Positions 61,590 through 64,000 of a DNA stretch of 64,000 bases are shown piece after piece; the stretch's first letter is position 1; every line of letters starts with the position of its first letter. This DNA comes from Chitinophaga niabensis (GTDB lineage Bacteria; Bacteroidota; Bacteroidia; Chitinophagales; Chitinophagaceae). A program made the translations under genes and the position numbers. Location of the stretch: assembly GCA_017849435.1 (NCBI GenBank), contig JAFIGY010000009.1, positions 1-64,000 of the forward strand. Reading direction: 5' to 3'. The notes under the pieces are model-generated. The model did not search any database. It worked only from the letters and a program-made list of their open reading frames with translations, and was not told the origin of the DNA.

Positions 61590-64000
61590 CTATTTTATTT
61601 TGTCAAGAACAGTCACTATGATAAGGGCCAATGACGCAATGCCTGTAGTGATGCCTAAAGCTTCCTGGCTGGTCAGACCCTTGCCTTCTTTTTTGGCGGG
61701 TACATAAATCTCAGCGCCTGGCCTTACTTTAGGATAGCTGTTAAAGAACAGTATCTTCCTGGTGCTTTTCACTTCCCCATTTGCATAAACAATATAGCTT
61801 CTGCGTTTCAGTGCGCTGCCTGTGAATCCTCCCGCCCCCCGTATGTAATCTCTGAAAGAAGTGCCTTTGTCAAAGCGCACCTTTTTAGGGAAATAAACTT
61901 CTCCGAACAGCTGAATGGTTTGCAATTTCTTCGGAATTTTAATGACGTCCCCTTCTTCCAGCATGAGATCATACTTGGACCCAGGTTTTGCTATGATCTC
62001 ACGAAGGTTGATCCCCAGCAGTTGTTCTTTCCTGCCAACGACGCTTTGCAGTTTGCCTTTGTTGGTACTGTCTTTCAGTTTGTTGTAGAATATTTGCAGT
62101 TTACTGTCTAATAATGCGCTGTCTGAAGCATTGATGAATGTTTTCCTGAGCAGAACGGCTCCTTCGGCATATGCTTCTGGTCTCAATCCGCCAGCCCTTT
62201 TCATCAGGTCGGATATTTTTTCGCGCTTTGAGTTGATAGTGTAGGAACCGGGATAGACTACTTCTCCGTCAATGGAAACGGATACCTGTTCCAGGTAGGT
62301 TGGGGATTTCCGCACTACCACCTCGTCAAATGGCTGCAGCGCGTATCCAGCCATTGTGCTCAGGTCTGCTGCAATATCAAACTGTGCGACAATGGATGTT
62401 GTACTGTCCGCCGGGTTATACTCCTTCCCACGGATTCTGCGGGAGATCTCTACCCGTTTGAGAGAAGCCGCATCCTTCAAACCGCCGGCCATCAGGATAA
62501 GATCTTCCAGGTGAAGGCTGTCTGAATAATTAAAGTACCCGGGTGTGTTCACTTCTCCGGTGATCTTCACTTTGTAATCTTCGCGCAGGTGCAGTTTGGA
62601 ATAGATCACAACACTGTCTTCCCGCTGCAGGGCCAGTGTTTGCTTCCCGGAAACAACATCCTGCACGTTAAAGTTAATGCTGCCCGGTGTAAAATCGTTG
62701 TTCAGGCGGAAAATAATACCCCGCTGCAGGGATGCATCTTCCTTCACCCCGTCTGCCCGTTTAATCAGGTCTGTAAGCGTCATATGATTTTCCAGTGCGT
62801 ATTCACCCGGATGGAACACAGCACCTGTAATGGAAACCCTGTTTGCAAAACGGTTTAGTACAGAATCAACGAAAAAGCGATCGCCGGAATGCAGCTTGAA
62901 GCTGGATACCTGATCCGCCGGGATATTGATCATTTCCCTTTCTTTATTGTTGATGCGTGAGGCACGCAGAACATTCCGGAAAGAGATGTCCGTATAGCCT
63001 CCCGCAAAATCGATGATATTCTGTAAGGTTTCGTTTTCCCGGGCCTCAAAGATCGCCGGGCGCTTCACCTGTCCCGTCAATTCAATACGGGTTTTATAAG
63101 GGTTCACTTTTACGATATCCTGATCCTGAAGTACAATATTGTTTGTGAGGTCCCCATTAGTCAGGAAATCATACAGGTCAAAACGAACAACAGGTTGCCC
63201 GTTGCGAATTACCTGGATGTCCCGGAAAGAACCATTCTCATTAGGTCCGCCGGAAACGTAAAGGGCATTGGCAACAGTGGCCAAGGAGGGGAGACTGTAA
63301 GTACCTGGTCGGTCGATCTCTCCGATTAGCACTACTTTGATAGTGCGAATAGTACCCAGGGATACCTGCACAAAGGTGTTGCCGGATTTGATACCACCGT
63401 AAATGGTAGCGAGCTGTTTGGTGATCCGGTTTTTGGCTTCTTCCATTGTAAGTCCGTTCACATAAACAGGGCCTAAGAATGGAATGCGCACATAACCTTC
63501 CGGAGATACTTTCAGTTTATGTTGTACTTCCGAATATCCATAAACATCGATAACCACTTCGTCTCCTGCTGCGAGGCGGTAGTTGGGTGGTGTGGCCATG
63601 CGAAGATTGGGCTCAAAGGTGAGGTTCTTATTGCTGAAAAGCTCGGCACCGAATATCCTCATCTTCCTTCTTTCCGCCGCGGTCATCGGTTGAATATCCC
63701 GGGCGGAGGTTACTTCGTCAACGGAACGCTCTACGGCTTCCGGCTGTGAATGCTGGCCGGCTAATTCTTTATCCAGATTCAGAGCCCGCATCCTCTCCTT
63801 CAGTTTGATCGCTTCTGCCGGAGAAATGCCTTTTTGTTGAGCATAAGAATCTATCTGGTCAATCGAGACCCTGTTCCGTTTCATCTCCGCCACCAACTGC
63901 CGTATCTGCTCATCGGAAAGTTCGTCCACTTTCATTTGCTGTGCCTGGCTGCGTGATATCGAAGGCACCTGTGCAAACGTACACACCCCCACCCACAAGA
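61590..64000 (-). CDS. Polysaccharide export protein with SLBB repeats, Wza-like (5' end outside window)
   Basis: At least 802 residues. The last codons in the window (WVGVCTFAQVPS) look like the end of a signal peptide, so the start lies beyond 64000; a TTG at 63998 is not a convincing start. Residues ~125-210 hold the polysaccharide-export domain (YRLAAGDEVVIDVYGYSEVQ). About six SLBB repeats follow. A C-terminal membrane helix (~778-797) precedes a short charged end. Much longer than enterobacterial Wza, as is usual in Bacteroidota. It forms the outer-membrane channel for the polymer. Confidence 0.92.
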   Translation of the reverse strand, partial: LWVGVCTFAQVPSISRSQAQQMKVDELSDEQIRQLVAEMKRNRVSIDQIDSYAQQKGISPAEAIKLKERMRALNLDKELAGQHSQPEAVERSVDEVTSARDIQPMTAAERRKMRIFGAELFSNKNLTFEPNLRMATPPNYRLAAGDEVVIDVYGYSEVQHKLKVSPEGYVRIPFLGPVYVNGLTMEEAKNRITKQLATIYGGIKSGNTFVQVSLGTIRTIKVVLIGEIDRPGTYSLPSLATVANALYVSGGPNENGSFRDIQVIRNGQPVVRFDLYDFLTNGDLTNNIVLQDQDIVKVNPYKTRIELTGQVKRPAIFEARENETLQNIIDFAGGYTDISFRNVLRASRINNKEREMINIPADQVSSFKLHSGDRFFVDSVLNRFANRVSITGAVFHPGEYALENHMTLTDLIKRADGVKEDASLQRGIIFRLNNDFTPGSINFNVQDVVSGKQTLALQREDSVVIYSKLHLREDYKVKITGEVNTPGYFNYSDSLHLEDLILMAGGLKDAASLKRVEISRRIRGKEYNPADSTTSIVAQFDIAADLSTMAGYALQPFDEVVVRKSPTYLEQVSVSIDGEVVYPGSYTINSKREKISDLMKRAGGLRPEAYAEGAVLLRKTFINASDSALLDSKLQIFYNKLKDSTNKGKLQSVVGRKEQLLGINLREIIAKPGSKYDLMLEEGDVIKIPKKLQTIQLFGEVYFPKKVRFDKGTSFRDYIRGAGGFTGSALKRRSYIVYANGEVKSTRKILFFNSYPKVRPGAEIYVPAKKEGKGLTSQEALGITTGIASLALIIVTVLDKIK

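Noticed and set aside
1-64000. Mobile elements, CRISPR arrays, tRNA or rRNA genes
   Set aside because: No transposase, integrase or repeat-spacer array was recognised, and no cloverleaf or rRNA segment was seen in the intergenic regions.

Overview
The window looks like a chromosomal piece of a Bacteroidota bacterium, most likely Chitinophagaceae or a close relative. The evidence is the DUF6089 barrel between nadK and uppS, tandem OmpH/Skp genes after bamA, a fused IcmF mutase, a Nudix/winged-helix regulator of the AraR/NrtR kind, promoters of the TTTG / TAnnTTTG type, weak Shine-Dalgarno sites, and Bacteroidota-type lipoprotein and secretion signals. No rRNA, tRNA, CRISPR array, insertion sequence or phage gene was recognised.

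Layout. 1-6.2 kb (+): end of nadK, a DUF6089 protein, uppS, bamA and two Skp-like chaperones (envelope lipid carrier and outer-membrane assembly). 6.3-9 kb (+): rpmH (short, easily missed), rnpA with an odd start, yidD, and an S41 processing protease. 9-12.2 kb (+): an endonuclease/exonuclease/phosphatase-family lipoprotein, a Tat-exported Gfo/Idh/MocA oxidoreductase, and a DUF1080 (3-keto-disaccharide hydrolase) lipoprotein. 12.2-20.3 kb: superoxide dismutase (-), a PAS-LuxR regulator, a small J-like protein, an SPFH protein, tadA and ligA (-), an amidohydrolase, and a Nudix-type regulator. 20.3-30.3 kb (+): a 0.54-kb non-coding stretch with an orphan terminator, icmF, a membrane MutS-like ATPase, a radical SAM protein behind a tandem palindrome, a run of tiny genes with their own terminators, a DinB-like protein, and rtcB preceded by a small gene with a doubtful start.

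30.3-64 kb (all -): gmd and fcl (GDP-L-fucose), a membrane acyltransferase, a Uup-like ABC-F ATPase, and an outer-membrane barrel. Beyond these lies a Wzx/Wzy-type surface polysaccharide locus. In transcription order it holds Wza and Wzz, a UDP-GlcNAc 6-dehydrogenase, LegC, NeuB, NeuC, a PtmE-like nucleotidyltransferase, NeuA, a class III aminotransferase, a methyltransferase, a PtmA-like SDR, a putative transferase, Wzx, Wzy, HisH-, HisF- and WbpG-like amidotransferase proteins, WbpB-, WbpD- and WbpE-like enzymes, a GT4, an NDP-sugar reductase/epimerase, a CapD-like dehydratase and a PglC-like initiating phosphoglycosyltransferase.

Together these genes predict a polymer carrying (i) a 2,3-diacetamido-2,3-dideoxy-uronic acid, perhaps converted to an acetamidino form, (ii) a nonulosonic acid of the legionaminic/neuraminic type, and probably (iii) a 6-deoxy-HexNAc at the reducing end; fucose is possible. 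Sampled lines in the locus core are clearly AT-richer than the flanks, as is common for exchanged polysaccharide loci. The most unusual points are the uncertain rnpA start, the HisF-like protein lacking the first catalytic Asp, an Asn in place of the catalytic Asp of the initiating transferase, the rebuilt nonulosonate gene order, and the tiny-gene array at 27.1-27.7 kb.
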